Shown: in pieces, positions 13,911-25,955 of the stretch
How positions within the stretch are numbered: the first letter of the stretch is position 1
Layout: each line of letters begins with the position of its first letter
Origin: Anas platyrhynchos
Lineage: Eukaryota; Chordata; Aves; Anseriformes; Anatidae
Assembly (NCBI RefSeq): GCF_047663525.1
Contig: NC_092589.1
Coordinates: 104,716,001 to 104,780,000, forward strand
Reading direction: 5' to 3'
Length of the DNA stretch: 64,000 nucleotides
Translations under genes and position numbers: made by a program
The notes under the pieces: model-generated
Told to the model about the DNA's origin: nothing
The model's database searches: none
The model's input: only the letters and a program-made list of their open reading frames with translations

Positions 13911-14105
13911 GGCCGAGCGGCTGGGCGGGAGGGGGCTGTGGGGAGGGGGGAGATGGAGGCGGGAGGGGCGGTGGTGGGGGTGAGGGGAGGGGGGTGTGCG
14001 GGTGGTGGCTCCGGGGAGGGGGCGGTGGGGATGGGGTTTGGGGATAATGGGGGTGGGTTTGGGATGGGGGTGGTTTGGGGATGGGGTGGGTGAGGTGAGG
14101 GGAAG
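13905..14105 (+). repeat. G-rich tract with quadruplex potential upstream of MBOAT2
   Basis: About 200 bases in which the plus strand is overwhelmingly G with A/T spacers: runs of 3-6 G recur every few bases (gggagggg, gtggggggtg-like, tttggggatgggg, gggtgaggtgagggg). There is little C, so strand asymmetry is extreme. It abuts the CpG island on the upstream side of MBOAT2. GC-box-like sequences (ggggcc, gggcgggagggg) occur at its left end. The long open frames on both strands here follow from the composition and are not genes. Confidence 0.8.
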
Positions 14106-14267
14106 CGAAGCGCAGGGCGGCCCCGCCTTGGCTGCGGGACGGTGAGGTGGGGCTGCGCGCAGGTAGCGCGCAGGGCCGGGGAGGCTGCCTCAGGGCGGCA
14201 GGTCTGGGGTGACAGCCCCCGGGGACAGCCCCCGTCCGGCTTCCCGTGTCCAGAGAGGGCTTCAGGT
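14106..14267. other. GC-rich shoulder of the CpG island, no gene seen
   Basis: CpG-containing unique sequence between the G-rich tract and the CR1. It includes a short direct repeat of gacagcccccg (about 14,211 and 14,224). It could be part of a divergent promoter, but I see no coding exon. Confidence 0.5.
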
Positions 14268-14634
14268 GGGCAGGGACCTCCCGAGGCCCCCGGCCCAGCC
14301 CCTGGTCCAGCAGGGCCACCCAGAGCAGGGTGCCCAGCACCACGGCCAGGTGGTGCTGAAGGTCCCTAAGGAGGAGACCCCACCGCCTCGCTGGGCAGCC
14401 CACACAGCACAGGAGGGCTCCTGGTGTTCAAATGAAACCTCCTCTGCTCCAGTTTCTGCCCACTGCCTCTTGTCCTGGCACTGGGCACCACTGGGCAGAG
14501 CCTGGCTCCATCTTTGCAGCCCCCCTTCAAGTATTTACAGACCCTGATGCCAGACCCCTGAGCCTCCTCTTCTCCAGGCGGGGAGCAGTCCCAGCTCTCT
14601 TAGCCTCTCCTCACAGAAGACCTGCTCCAGTTCA
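14268..14634 (-). mobile_element. CR1 LINE 3' fragment (antisense, older subfamily)
   Basis: The plus strand carries antisense CR1 text: 'gccacccagagcagggtgcc', 'cctcgctgggcagcc', 'cctcttgtcctggcactggg' and 'gcctctcctcacag'. Compared with my memory of CR1, there is an internal deletion after the 'gggcagcc' segment at about 14,400. The extreme 3' octamer repeats are absent. Confidence 0.85.
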
Positions 14635-16457
14635 CAGTATCCTAAAGAGTTCTCAAAAAAATCCAAAAATGGACCTACAACCACCCATTGACTTAAGGAG
14701 GGCTGTCTACCATAAGCCTATATATGTCTACCTATAAGCCACAGTTTGTGGTTTATTAAGGGCCTGCTTCTTACATACAGAAACCTGAAACACTACAATC
14801 CCAAGTGCCTTTCCAGTAGGTTCAGGCTAGCAGTAGTTTCCCTACAGAATCACACCAGCAGTAACAAACGTGTGTGTAGCACAGCCCTTCCTCCTGCCCA
14901 GTGAATGCTCTATAATGTGAAACAAAGAGAAGTCTTCAGTGACTTGATGCGAGGACATGCAGCAACCTCTGCCAGATGATCTCGTGCAGCAGGGTATTTA
15001 TTAAATGTTTCTGGTTTAGTACTCTGCCCTGCTTTTATATCAGAGTTTTCTGTTGTGTTAGTGTTCACGTTTATTCTTGTAAAATCAGCTTTTACCTTTG
15101 TTGTTCTAAATGATGTAGAGAAGGAGCTTACAAAGGAACATACTGCCCTTATCTATAAATGCTTAAGAATCTTGACTCTCGAGAGAAACCTGGTTATTCC
15201 TTGCACTTTATTAAACATTCTTTTTTACAATTATTGTGTACTTTATCTGTAAGCTATGCTATAACCTGTAGTGAGAATTTCATTTTAAGTATGTGAAAGA
15301 TGAAATGCCTTGTCCCATATCATGCCAACAGCCTGAACCAGTCTGGAATAGCATTGAGGTGGAGTGATTTGCATACCCATTTAAGTTCACAGTTAATGCT
15401 AATTGGTAGTAACTGGAAAATGGAGGTAAGTGTAATTATCTGAAAACATCCGGTGTTTCTCTTACTGAATTGAAGACCACACTCTGCACTTATGTTTTAG
15501 CTTCTGGTACGGTCTTTTGTCTGCGTTTAAAGAGACTGGTTAATAGGTACAAATAAGTGGTTTTAATTAGATTTCTTCACCGCGTGACAGGCAATTACAA
15601 TTGTGGTAGCATCTGCAGCTTCAGAAGAAATTGCATGATGTTTTTGTAGTAAAGGAAAGAGAGCTGCTTTCAGAAAGAGAAAAAAAAAATAACCTCCACC
15701 TTTTCCCAATTAATTCTGAATCAGTTCATTAAATCTGAGCCTGCAAATGTATATACATGTGAGTAACTTTAGGGGAGTGCAGTACCACTAGACTCAGTCT
15801 GCATTAGCCTATACATATGAATATATGCATATAAAGACTAAGCTCATTGTACCTGCTTTAATAAGTAGACATATACCTACGCACAAATCTTTGGAAATCT
15901 TAACCTAAACATTCTCACATGAAACTGCAGAAGGGCTGCTTTAGAGAAGGCTGATAGCTAATTCTGAATCATAGTCTAGTCACAAGGAACGATTCTGGTG
16001 CATCTATATAAATCCATGGAGGTGGTGTTACTGAGAGTTTCATGAAATATTCCCAGCAAGTAATTGACCTACTGAATGAAAATCTTGGTTTCAATTAACA
16101 AATTGTCTGAAAACAAGCTCATGATATCACAGCATAAAATATCAGTTGGTTTTAAAACATAGCCCCTATTTTTCTGTTAATTTTCACTCTTTTTTCAATG
16201 TACGTGTTCTTGCAATGCTGAGAAAATACAAAAATACGCTCCCTCATATGACGCCCAGGATCTTAGGAGTTCATACTTGAAAGATATGATATCTATACTG
16301 TAAACCACATTATCATTACAAACAGTTTGCAGCTAAGGCTTTAAGTTACATGATTTCATCTGTCACAAGTTTCCATTGGAGAATGCAATGTTTTGGGAAG
16401 ATGCTCTTGTGCTGTTATTTAGGAAGCTGTGCATTGGGGAAGACAATGTTGGAAAAT
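14635..16457. other. Unique intergenic DNA left of the array
   Basis: AT-rich single-copy sequence between the MBOAT2 promoter region and the first array unit. No open frame with recognisable protein features, no RNA gene and no interspersed repeat that I can identify. Sequence immediately left of 16,458 is not found at the left edge of units B and C, so this marks the left limit of the amplification. Confidence 0.6.
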
Positions 16458-17832
16458 TTCATCTTGAAAACAGTCAGAAAATAACAGTCCCTTTGTACTG
16501 ACATGGCAGATACGTTAGGTGCAAGAACAAAAAGGATCCTTCCCCAGAGAGCTCAAAATCTTAGTTTGCAATCAAAAATGAAGTATGCAAATGTCACTTG
16601 AAAAGAAAGAAATGGGAAAATAAGCAACTTTTGCAGCAGAAAATGTAGCCTGTCTTTGATATTGGCTGTAAATTGTATGATGAGGACTTGCACAGGCATT
16701 GCAGTAAAACTAGGTCTCTTGCTGCTTTATTTTTTCTTTAAAAAAAAATAAAAAAAAATCATTACGTATGTTTTCATAAGTTTTCAGAGAATTTCCTCCC
16801 TCTGCGAAAACATTGTGTTGCCTGTGGGAAGATGAAGCATTGGCTGGAGAAAGGTGGCATCCCACATCGTACTGACATGATGACAGTGCGATTAGTCCCA
16901 AAAGTTAAATACAAGAATTTTTTGTATGATTCCATGAAAAAGAAGGTTAGAGAGTGAGATGAAGAAGCTAATGTACCCAGAGTAGTGAACCTATAAAACT
17001 TGGTCATTGCATAAGTTTTACTTAATTTCATACTGTTAGAAATATTTGCATGTAATGAGCAAGAACTTCCATAAGGAAATTCCAGCAAAAGCTGTCAGTC
17101 AAAGTGCAGGAGGGGATGTGTTGATTTAAATAATCCCTGGAGAGTGGCTTGGCATAGCATGAGCTACTTTTGATGTTCTGCGATTAAGCTTTTATGGTTC
17201 CATAAGCGCTCACAGTTCTTGTTTAACAATGAGCACAAAGGCATCTCTCAGCCCTAGAGAGGTTACTTGATCTGTCAGAACAGTGTAACGCTGAGGTAGC
17301 AAACACTTCCTATAACCTTTGTTTAGTTGAATGACCATTGAAGAGAGTCAGTTGTTTACAGTAGTAATCCTACGAGATGACACTAACCCACGAAGAACAA
17401 ACAGAGAAGGTCTGTGGCAGAGGATAGGAAATGGCAGTGGGGCAATGTTATTAAATGCTCCTCGTAGTATACAGTATTTATTTTTTTTTACATTTTTTTA
17501 GCATTAGTTATATCAAGTTGATCACTTTTCCACAGTAAAGTCTTATTTTAGCTTTACCTACCTGGCTTTGCTTAGCCTAAAATATTTGAGACTTATTTCC
17601 AAAGAGAAAAATATTCCTGCAAAAGCTGATGCCTATCAAACTGAATTACTCTTCATAAAAAATTTTCCTATTGAAATTTTGCCATTTGTATCTTTGTCTC
17701 ACCTTCCCCTCCAAATCAGTCTTTTGCCATCTCCTCAAATATTCCAAATGTACTATAAGCTTCACCTGCATTGGCTGTTTGCTAATCTAATATAACCTTT
17801 AATTAGTCGGTTCTGCTATGAAGTCAGTTTCT

Positions 17833-18177
17833 CCTATGAAGACAGCCTGCGGGAGTTGGGGTTGTTCAGCCTAGAGAAGAGAAGGACCCCGGGGAGACCT
17901 TACAGGGGCCTTCCAGTACCTAAAGGGTGCCTACAGGAAAGCTGGGGAGGGACTAATTGTGAGGGAGTGTCAGGATAGGACACAGGGGGTAATGGCTTTA
18001 AACTAAAAGAAGAATAGATTTAGATTAGATTAGATTAGGAAGAAATCTTTCACTATGAGAGCAGTGATGCACTGGCACAGGCTGCCCAGAGAAGCTGTGG
18101 ATGCCCCATCCGTGGAGGTGTTCAAGGCCAGGTTGGATGGGGCTTTGGGCTACCTGAGGTAGTGGGAGGTGACCCTG
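17833..18177 (+). mobile_element. CR1 LINE 3' fragment (sense)
   Basis: Sense CR1 text beginning around gacagcctgcgggagttggg and continuing through 'gttcagcctagagaagagaa' and 'gcccagagaagctgtggatg' to gaggtgaccctg. It contains a small expansion of gatta/gattag units at about 18,017-18,040. It lacks the very 3' octamer end. Confidence 0.88.
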
Positions 18178-19029
18178 TAAGTACCTTTCTACAGTCAGTA
18201 GCTGAAATCTGCCTTTACAGAACACTTAGCACTAGTAGCAGAACACTTTGGCTTCAGATTTTTGACTTGCACTTGTATTTCACTCCTACAGCTGTTCTGA
18301 AAGCAAACAAGCTTCTCAGCTTTTAAGGTAGCAATCAGTTTCTATCATAAAACAGATTTGGGCCAACTTTCTTTCATCTAAGTACTTAAATTCTGTGGTG
18401 GGAAAATGCATTGGTGTCACTTGTGAACATAAACTCCTGTGCCACTCAGACCATTTTATGTTTCAATTATACACTGTCTGTTAACAAAATCAAGCAGAGC
18501 TTGTAAGGGCAGACAAGGAAAAGCTCACTTTCCTTTTCAACTGCTGCAAATATCAGCTCTCAGGTGCAGATCTTAGAAATGATAATTTTCTCACTAAAGG
18601 AACTTCATGCTTGCATGACAAGGACAAAACAACTGACTTCAGCAACAAGGAGTTGCTCTTAGGAATGGGTTGCCTTTTCAAAGCAAACTCTACTCATAAA
18701 ATAGCTTATGGGAAAGCGATACAGAATGCACAGTATTTCAAAATGTAATAACTGAAGTGCCATGTGTAAATGGGGTATTGTTGTCACTTTGGTGATTGAA
18801 AAGTTTGGGGAGTAAAGGTCCTTTTTCAGAACAGAGCTAAAAGCAATGAGCTTCAAAGCTGAATTACAAGTTCAAGAGCAGTCATGCTGGGCTTTGTTAG
18901 GTATGTACCAGACTATGAGACATAAGGTAGATGGGAGAGGCTGGTGGTAACCTGGAGAGGAATCTACTTGTCAGTCTATAAAAATATAGTAAAGAACTGA
19001 CAAGTCTACATATTTAATGGCCTTAACTA

Positions 19030-19068
19030 CAAAAACAAAACAAAACAAAACAAACAAAAAAAAAACAC
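19030..19068. repeat. (AAAAC)n simple repeat
   Basis: Repeated aaaac units grading into a pure A-tract, within the segment unique to unit A. Confidence 0.9.
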
Positions 19069-19612
19069 AACACAAAGCAAACATTCATATTAAATGCATA
19101 CAAATGAATGTACCATTGATAAATTGCTTAGTTTACTTTCCTGTTATATTGCAACAGCAAGCCATGGAAATAACTGCTTTTAACAGGTTTCTCAGGTTTC
19201 TGGGCTGTCTTTGTATTGTGTCTCCTTTGCTGAAAGGCGAGACCTGACTTTTCTTCATATCTGATGTTACAGCTTCTCAAAGTGATCCTTGCCATTTCGC
19301 GAGTTCAGTTCCCAGGGTTACTCCCACTAGCCCTAGGTGAGTGCAACAAGATAGGACTAAGCCTCTTCTTTATATGGATTAATTGTTTCTGAAAGAATAA
19401 TGCACTTTCTTCTTGCCAGGGTTGCTTAAGAGTTGATTTTAATGCCAAGATAAGCTTAGAGAGTAAAGTAAGTTTTTTCTAAGAGCAAAGGTTGAAGTGT
19501 AGGAGAGGGTGCAAAATATATAATAAAAATGCAATTTAAAATTCTGCTTACCAAATAATTTTTCCTTTCAGTTGCTTCATGCCAACAGTTAAGAGAGAGA
19601 AAGGGAGAGCTG

Positions 19613-20750
19613 TGGGATTTCAGTAAGGCTTTTGACACCATTTTCCACAGCATTCTCCTCGAGAAACTGGCTGCTCTTGGCTTGGACTGGCATACCCTTT
19701 GTTGGGTTAGAAACTGGCTGGATAGCCGGGCCCGAAGAGTCATGGTGAATGGAGTCAAATCCAGATGGAGGCTGGTCACTAGTGGTGTCCCCCAGGGCTC
19801 GGTGCTGGGGCCGGTCCTCTTTAATATCTTCATTGATGATCTGGACGAGGGCATTGAGTGCACCCTCAGTAAGTTTGCAGATGACACCAAGTTAGATGTG
19901 TGTGTCGATCTGCTTGAGGGTAGGAAAGCTCTGCAGGAGGATCTGGATAGGCTGCACCGATGGGCTGAGGTCAACTGCATGAAGTTCAACAAGGCCAAGT
20001 GCCGGGTCCTGCACCTGGGGCGCAATAACCCCAAGCAGAACTACAGGCTGGGAGATGAGTGGTTGGAGAGCTGCCAGGCAGAGAAGGACCTGGGAGTGAT
20101 GGTGGACAGTCAGCTGAATATGAGCCAGCAGTGTGCTCAGGTGGCCAAGAAGGCCAACGGCATCCTGGCTTGTATCAGAAACACTGTGACCAGCAGGGCT
20201 AGGGAGGTGATCGTCCCCCTGTACTCGGCTCTGGTGAGGCCGCACCTCGAGTACTGTGTTCAGTTTTGGGCCCCTCGCTACAAGAAGGACATGGAGGTGC
20301 TTGAGCGGGTCCAGAGAAGGGTGACGAAGCTGGTGAGGGGCCTGGAGAACAAGTCCTACGAGGAGCGGCTGAGGGAGCTGGAGAAAAGGAGGCTCAGGGG
20401 CGACCTTATTGCTCTCTACAGGTACCTTAAAGGAGGCTGTAGCGAGGTGGGGGTTGGTCTGTTCTCCCACGTGCCTGGTGACAGGACAAGGGGGAATGGG
20501 GGAAAGTGGCGCCAGGGGAGGTTTAGGTTGGATATTAGGAAAAACGTCTTTACTGAAAGGGTTGTGAGGCACTGGAATGGGCTGCCCAGGGAAATTATTG
20601 AGTCGCCATCCCTGAAGGTCTTTAAAAGTCATTTAGATGTAGAGCTTAGGGATATGATTTAGTGTAGGACTTGTTAGTGTTAGGTCAGAGGTTGGACTCG
20701 GTGATCTTGGAGGTTTCTTCCAACCTAGATGATTCTGTGATTCTATGTTA
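19613..20750 (+). mobile_element. CR1 LINE, 5' truncated, young copy
   Basis: Sense-oriented CR1 starting within ORF2 (gatttcagtaaggcttttga) and running to a complete 3' end with two CR1 terminal octamer-type units (gattctgtgattctatg, about 20,731-20,747). The 3' untranslated part shares wording with the antisense CR1 at the right edge of each array unit, so both belong to the same young subfamily. The endonuclease part of ORF2 and all of ORF1 are missing through 5' truncation. Confidence 0.93.
19616..20662 (+). pseudogene. CR1 ORF2 reverse transcriptase C-terminal fragment (frame open)
   Basis: An uninterrupted frame of about 348 codons, ending at a natural stop, encodes the palm-to-C-terminal part of a CR1 reverse transcriptase. 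Visible landmarks, in order, are DFSKAFD at the N-end, [15 protein letters not shown], then FADDTK (the YxDD-type catalytic motif with F in the first position), [25 protein letters not shown] and [19 protein letters not shown]. Against the CR1 pattern I remember, five residues are missing between RLREL and EKRRLRGD, which would be a 15-base in-frame deletion. The upstream fingers and the endonuclease domain are absent and no promoter is evident, so the fragment cannot mobilise on its own. Its open frame mainly shows that insertion was recent. Confidence 0.9.
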
Positions 20751-21960
20751 TGTTATTTACTTTTTCTGTCCCCCAGGACTGGCTTGCCCTGAATAGCTTT
20801 CTGAGTCCTTACGGCCATTGCTACTTAGCTCAGGATGGTTCTCTCTGTTCTTAAGTGTTCATGTGTAATCCTTATTCTACAGCTGTTCTCCTAGAGGGCT
20901 TTCTTAAGTTAGTCCTTGTGTTTTCTTTTGAGCTTAAGTTACTCTGTTATTTTTGGAAGATTTTGTAACTTTTTGTCGTAAGACTTCTTAAGAGTCCACA
21001 CATCTTACTAGTTTTATTGTCTGCCATTCATTTTAAAATCTGTATAAAACTGCAACTACCGACATTAGAAAGGGTGGGTTCAGTCCTATGACACTTCATT
21101 TCCACTCCTGTCATCATTCCCACTGTCTCCTCCACACAGTTTTGAAGCTCCTGCTCTTAAAATTCCTCCCTTGCTACTTCTGGCTCTGGCAGTCAGCACA
21201 GCTTGAGGTACCTCCTCTTTGCCAGCCAGTGAGTCATGTCAGGCTGCACAGTGGACAAAACTGATGGAGTGAGCAGAAATAGGGTGTCAGCTGGTGAATG
21301 GAAAGGAGGTACTAGGGATGGGATGCCGCAGCCTGGAACAACCCAATGCAATTAAATTTGTCACTGAGTCAGAGCCTGAATGTTTCTGCATTTGTTCCAG
21401 GACCCACCTGCTTCCCCAGTTCTTTTCTCCAGCTTTATGTGACAAGCAAGAAGCTGTTGCCATATGTCCTAGCGGGGAAGCCTTCCCTTTGCAGAGCAGC
21501 AGGGTAAGGGAATCTTGCTCAGCTTGGAGACCTGAGAAGAAATGGTCCTGGAGCCTTGCACCAGCCAGCCACTGAGCATAAAAATACTCCACTGCAATTT
21601 GATTTTGTTAGTTGTGTCTCAATGTCCCATCTGTTAAATGGCCCTCTGCAAGCATATGGGCCTTGTCCAAACACAAATTTGTGAGATGTAGTTATAATAA
21701 TGTAGTCCTCCCCACAAAACACACAAAGCTTTAATGAATAACATTCTGGGCACTGCAGCCAAAGATGCACACTAGTATTCAGGTTTCTGAGTGCTACTTC
21801 AAGTCGTGTACGAGCTCGGATGGATGTTCCATTTATACATGCAGTGCTATTGCATCAGTAAATTCATGAGGTTGTTGGACCACCCTGTCAGTCAAACAGC
21901 AGCCTCACCAAAATTGCAGTGCACAAACCTGAAATGCTCTAGGATATAATATCTACCTAT

Positions 21961-21979
21961 TGATTTATTTATTTATTTA
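21961..21979. repeat. (ATTT)n simple repeat
   Basis: Four to five ttta/attt units in AT-rich single-copy DNA. Confidence 0.8.
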
Positions 21980-23839
21980 CCTTGCAGAAAACCTATCCAG
22001 TAGACTGAAGAAGGATTTTAGTGATTTGAGCATACTAATCATACTAATACATACATAAAAAATCAAATTTTCTTCCTAGACAGGTAAATTATTATCACAT
22101 TAAATATATTTTATATATTTAATACATATCATGCACAATGCTTCATTCTTTTGGTGCCCTAGACTGTATGTAAGAGCAGAGCTTGGTTACTATGTCCTTC
22201 ATAATTTCCAAAATTGATATTTATGGTGACAGTAAAATTAACCTGTTCCTAAAATACACTGTGCTTGTGGAGAATATTTGAAATAGGGCTGTGAAAGTTT
22301 AAACAGCCTGAACTGGCTTAATTTGTAACCACTTCATCATTTCTGTGAAAAGTAAGATATCTGTGTGTAACAAAAACAGTTCATAACACCAGCTTGCTCT
22401 GCTCTCTTATGGAGATGAAAATAGTCCAACTTCATGTCTAAACATTTTGTCTACACAGCATTCATGTAAGGAGCAAATCTGTCTGATACCTTGCTGCTTG
22501 TTTTACTTCCTCCTGCTCTTAGTTTTGATATTTTTATTGAACTTTCTGACAGCATTTCCTTTTAATAAGGGGTTGTGAGTACTAAAGATTTCACAGGAAC
22601 ACTGGCTGTATCTCCTTTTCTTGTTTAAATATGAAATACAATTACTACAAAATTGAGAGAACAATGAAGAGCTTGACTGTTCTTAGTTCCCACTTCAAAG
22701 TACCATGCTATAATGAAATCCTGTGAGAAAATGTAGAACAGGCAATAAATTCCAAAATACAGAGTTATTCTGTGAAAGTCACTGCCAGAAAATAACAGCC
22801 ATTTTAAGGGCATTTTAAGTATCATCAACAGTCGATATCATTTACAATTACAAGGGATATAAATCTTTAAGCTCTGGGTTTCTAGTTATCAAGCTAAGCA
22901 ACTGATATCTATTCTGTGGAAGAAATGTGTGTGCATGTTATTGTACAGTTCACTTTTCCGAGTTTTTTGCACTTCTTTTGAAATATTTAGCTACCATCAG
23001 AGAGGATGCTAGACCACTGATCTGATTCCCTAGCACTGTGAAGGTGTTCCACTTCTTCCTAACTGTACCCATTTCTATTAGAGAGTTATTGTGTCACGGT
23101 GGAGAAATACTAACTTAGGGATCCTGCAGTATATGGCATTACAGGGGACTGCTGAAGCAGACTAGAGCACTGTTCCTGTAATGCTGCAGTCGGGCTAATG
23201 CTGTGAATCGTATGATTGATGTCCTAGGGGCTGCACTCCCTGCTGGTTTAAACAGGAAGCTCTTCTCGTATCATTTCAGTTCAGCAAACAAGGCCACTTC
23301 CTTAACAATACAATAACAGGAATTTGATCAGAAACTTCAAAATTCAGTTCTTGGAGGCATGAAGCTGATTGCTTTCATTCTTGCATTATCTGCAGTTATT
23401 AGGCATAAAAGTTGTGCTTCTTGTTTTAAAAAAAATAGGTTTTCCTCGTATTCTTTTCACAAGGAGGAATCTGGCTTTTTTATGATTGCTAAAATATCAT
23501 CCCCTTTTTGCTAGAGATTTCTCATTCTTCTTTATTCCCTTCAACTAGATTTACATTGCCAATATCGCATTGTGATTCGGCAGGAAAATGCACTCAGCTG
23601 CTTCTAAGTACTTTTCTTCTTTTAATGTCCCTATGTGGTTCACCACTGGGAGCAGCAGTTTTAGGCACACATTGTTCAGGTGCTGGTTGCTCTAGAGGTA
23701 AGCCTCTTCCACTGCCTGTGTTCATTTGCTGCTTCTATTCAGATACGAGAAATATTACAGCTAAATAAAACAGAATTATTTATATTGCAGAACTAAATTA
23801 TTTGCCTTGTTGTTTTTTGCTGGTAAGATTTGCTTTCAG

Positions 23840-25955
23840 GGCCATGGAGGTCAGTGAAAAAGACCAGAGCTCTGAAGACTTAACCTCAGCAGAGGCAAAT
23901 CGAGTTAGAAAATGTAGAAACAAATAAAACATACACAAGTCCATAGGATCTGGTGGGACTCATCCATGAGTGCAGGGCTGCTCTCGATGATATATGAAAG
24001 GTCATAGCAGTCGGAAGAGGTTCCTGGGGACTGTAAGAAAGCAAATGTCATGCCTGTTTTCAAGAAGGGCAGGAAGAAGAATCCAGGGGACTATAATCCT
24101 GTCAGCCTCACCTCAGTCTCTGGGATGGTGATAGAGCACCATCCCTCCTGGAAGATATTTTCAAGCATACCGACAAGATGGTTGGGAGTTATCGACATGG
24201 ATTTAAGCAGAGGAAATTGTGCCTGAACAATCTGGCTTTGCAGGCAAGGGGAGAGTGATGGATGTCGCTTATCCCTATTTTAGCAAGGCTTTTGACATCA
24301 TCTCCCATAACATCTGCATAGACAAACAAGTGAAGTAAAGACTGGATAAATGAAGGTGGACTGAAAACTGGCTGAACTTTTGGGCTCAAAGGGTTGTGAT
24401 CAGTGGTACAAAGTCCAGCTGGAGACCAGGCCCTTGTGCAGTACCACAGGGGTTGATGCAGGGCCCAGTACTTGTTCACCTTCTTCATTAAGAACCAGGT
24501 GATGGGACAGAGTGCACCCTCAGCACGTTGACAGATGATACAAAGCTGGGAGGAGTGGTTGATAAACCAAGTGGGTGTGCTGCCTTTCAGAGGGACATTG
24601 AACCTCAGAGGGACAGGAACCTCACAAAGTTCAACAAAGGGAAATCTGAGTCCTGCACCTGGGGAGGAACAACCCCATGCATAGTACACGTTGAAGGCTG
24701 ACTGGCTGCAGAGCAGCTTTTCAGAGAAGGATCTAGGGTTCCTGGTGGACAAAAAATTTACCATGAACCTGCAACGTGAACTAACAGCAAGGAAGGCCAA
24801 CAGCATCCTAAACATTGCCAGCAGGTCAAGGGTTGGGAATGGTCTTTTCTAGTGAGTGCTGTGTCAAGTTTTGGGCTCCCCAGCACAAGAGAGGTGTGCA
24901 CATAGTAGAACAAGTTCAGTGAAAGATCACAAAGGTGTTTAAGAGAATGCGTCATACAAGGAGAGGCTGGGAGAGCAGGAAATGTTTAGCTCGAAGGAGG
25001 GAAGGCTGGTGCAAATCTTATCCATGTGTGGAAATATCAGAAGAACAGAATCACAGAATCATCTAGGTTGGAAGAGACCTTCAAGATCACCGAGTCCAAC
25101 CTCTGCCCCCATCTGGATCCCATCTGGCCCCATCGACTTTTCAGACAGGATCTTCTGTGAAGCTGTTTTATTCGCGATTGCAATGTTGAGTATCCTGCAT
25201 GCAGGAGCACCCAGCAAAAGTCTGTCATAACCTTGTGTTCCCTATGCACGGGACCTCCCGCAATTATTTTTCAACAGTCTTGGCAATCTGGAGAGGTCCC
25301 AGTTGACTGGAAGCTGGCAAATGTTGTGCCAGTTTTCTAGGAGGGCAAGAACGAAGACCCTGGCAACTACAGGCCTGTCAGTCTCACCTCAGTGCCTGGT
25401 CAAATTATGGAGAACATTATCCTGGGAGTTATCTGGTGCACAGCTGAGGGACAGTGCAGTCATAGGTCCCAACCAACATGGGTTCAGGGTGGGTCCTGTT
25501 TAACAAACTTGGTTTCGTTTTTTTGATAAGATCACCCATCCCATCCATCAAGAGAAGTCAAAGGATTGTCCCACCCTGCTCTGTGCTGTGCGGCCTCACC
25601 TCAAGCACTGTGCGCGGTTCTGGGCACCACAGCACAAAAAGGACATGAAACTGTTGGAGAGTGTCCAGAGGAGGGCTACAGAATGGTGAAGGGCCCAGAG
25701 GGGAAGACGTACGAGGGCACTGGGCCTGTTCAGCCTGGAGGAGGCTGAGGTGGGGCCTCATTGTGACCTACAGCTTCCTCATGATGGGGAGCGGAGGGGC
25801 AGATCTCTTCTCTTTAGTGAGATCTCTTCTCTTTAGCGACCAGTGACAGGACCCAAGGGAATGGAGTCAAGCTGAGGCAGGGGAGGTTCGGGCTGGACAT
25901 CAGGAAGAGGTTCTTCACCGAGAGGGTGGTCACACACTGGGACAGGACTTTAAGA
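23840..25955 (+). mobile_element. Old CR1 cluster in unit A (three sense fragments with an antisense one nested)
   Basis: From about 23,840 to 25,045 a sense CR1 ORF2 is legible but broken by stops and indels ('aagaagggcaggaagaagaa', 'agcaaggcttttgacatcat', 'ctggagaccaggcccttgtg', 'acagatgatacaaagctggg'). A short antisense CR1 3' end of the young subfamily follows (about 25,049-25,112, acagaatcacagaatcatct). Two more sense CR1 pieces lie at about 25,270-25,520 (upstream ORF2) and 25,560-25,955 (3' ORF2/UTR). The last contains a 17-base tandem duplication (agatctcttctctttag at 25,801 and 25,820). Confidence 0.85.

Larger units (their letters stand above)
17388..23520. other. Segment present only in unit A (6.1 kb)
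   Basis: Single-copy DNA separating the left and right parts of unit A. It contains a CR1 fragment (17,833-18,177), a longer CR1 with an open reverse transcriptase frame (19,613-20,750), an (AAAAC)n tract (19,030-19,068) and an (ATTT)n tract (21,961-21,979). The joint in B and C shows one base of shared sequence and no flanking duplication. That fits a deletion in the ancestor of B and C better than an insertion in A. Outside the CR1 pieces (18,178-19,612 and 20,751-23,520) I see no gene. Confidence 0.85.

Noticed and set aside
13741-14403. 220-codon proline-rich minus-strand frame beside the MBOAT2 exon
   Set aside because: It reads through the complement of the G-rich tract and into the antisense CR1. 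The proline content comes from base composition.
16774-17088. Conserved 104-codon minus-strand frame in all three units (16,774; 28,974; 35,040)
   Set aside because: Its sequence conservation reflects the tandem duplication only. There is no domain or start context, and nearby single-base changes do not show a coding pattern.
19892-20632. 246-codon minus-strand frame at the CR1
   Set aside because: Opposite-strand shadow of the CR1 reverse transcriptase frame, which has the recognisable motifs.
17388-23520. Idea that the unit A segment is a second, diverged array unit, because 6,134 is close to 6,066
   Set aside because: Its content (different CR1 copies, no ITPRIPL1-like sequence) does not match the unit. 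The size similarity appears coincidental.
24189-24815. 208-codon minus-strand frame in the old CR1 cluster (also at 30,255 and 36,321)
   Set aside because: It is antisense to decayed CR1 ORF2. It repeats three times only because the unit is tandem.
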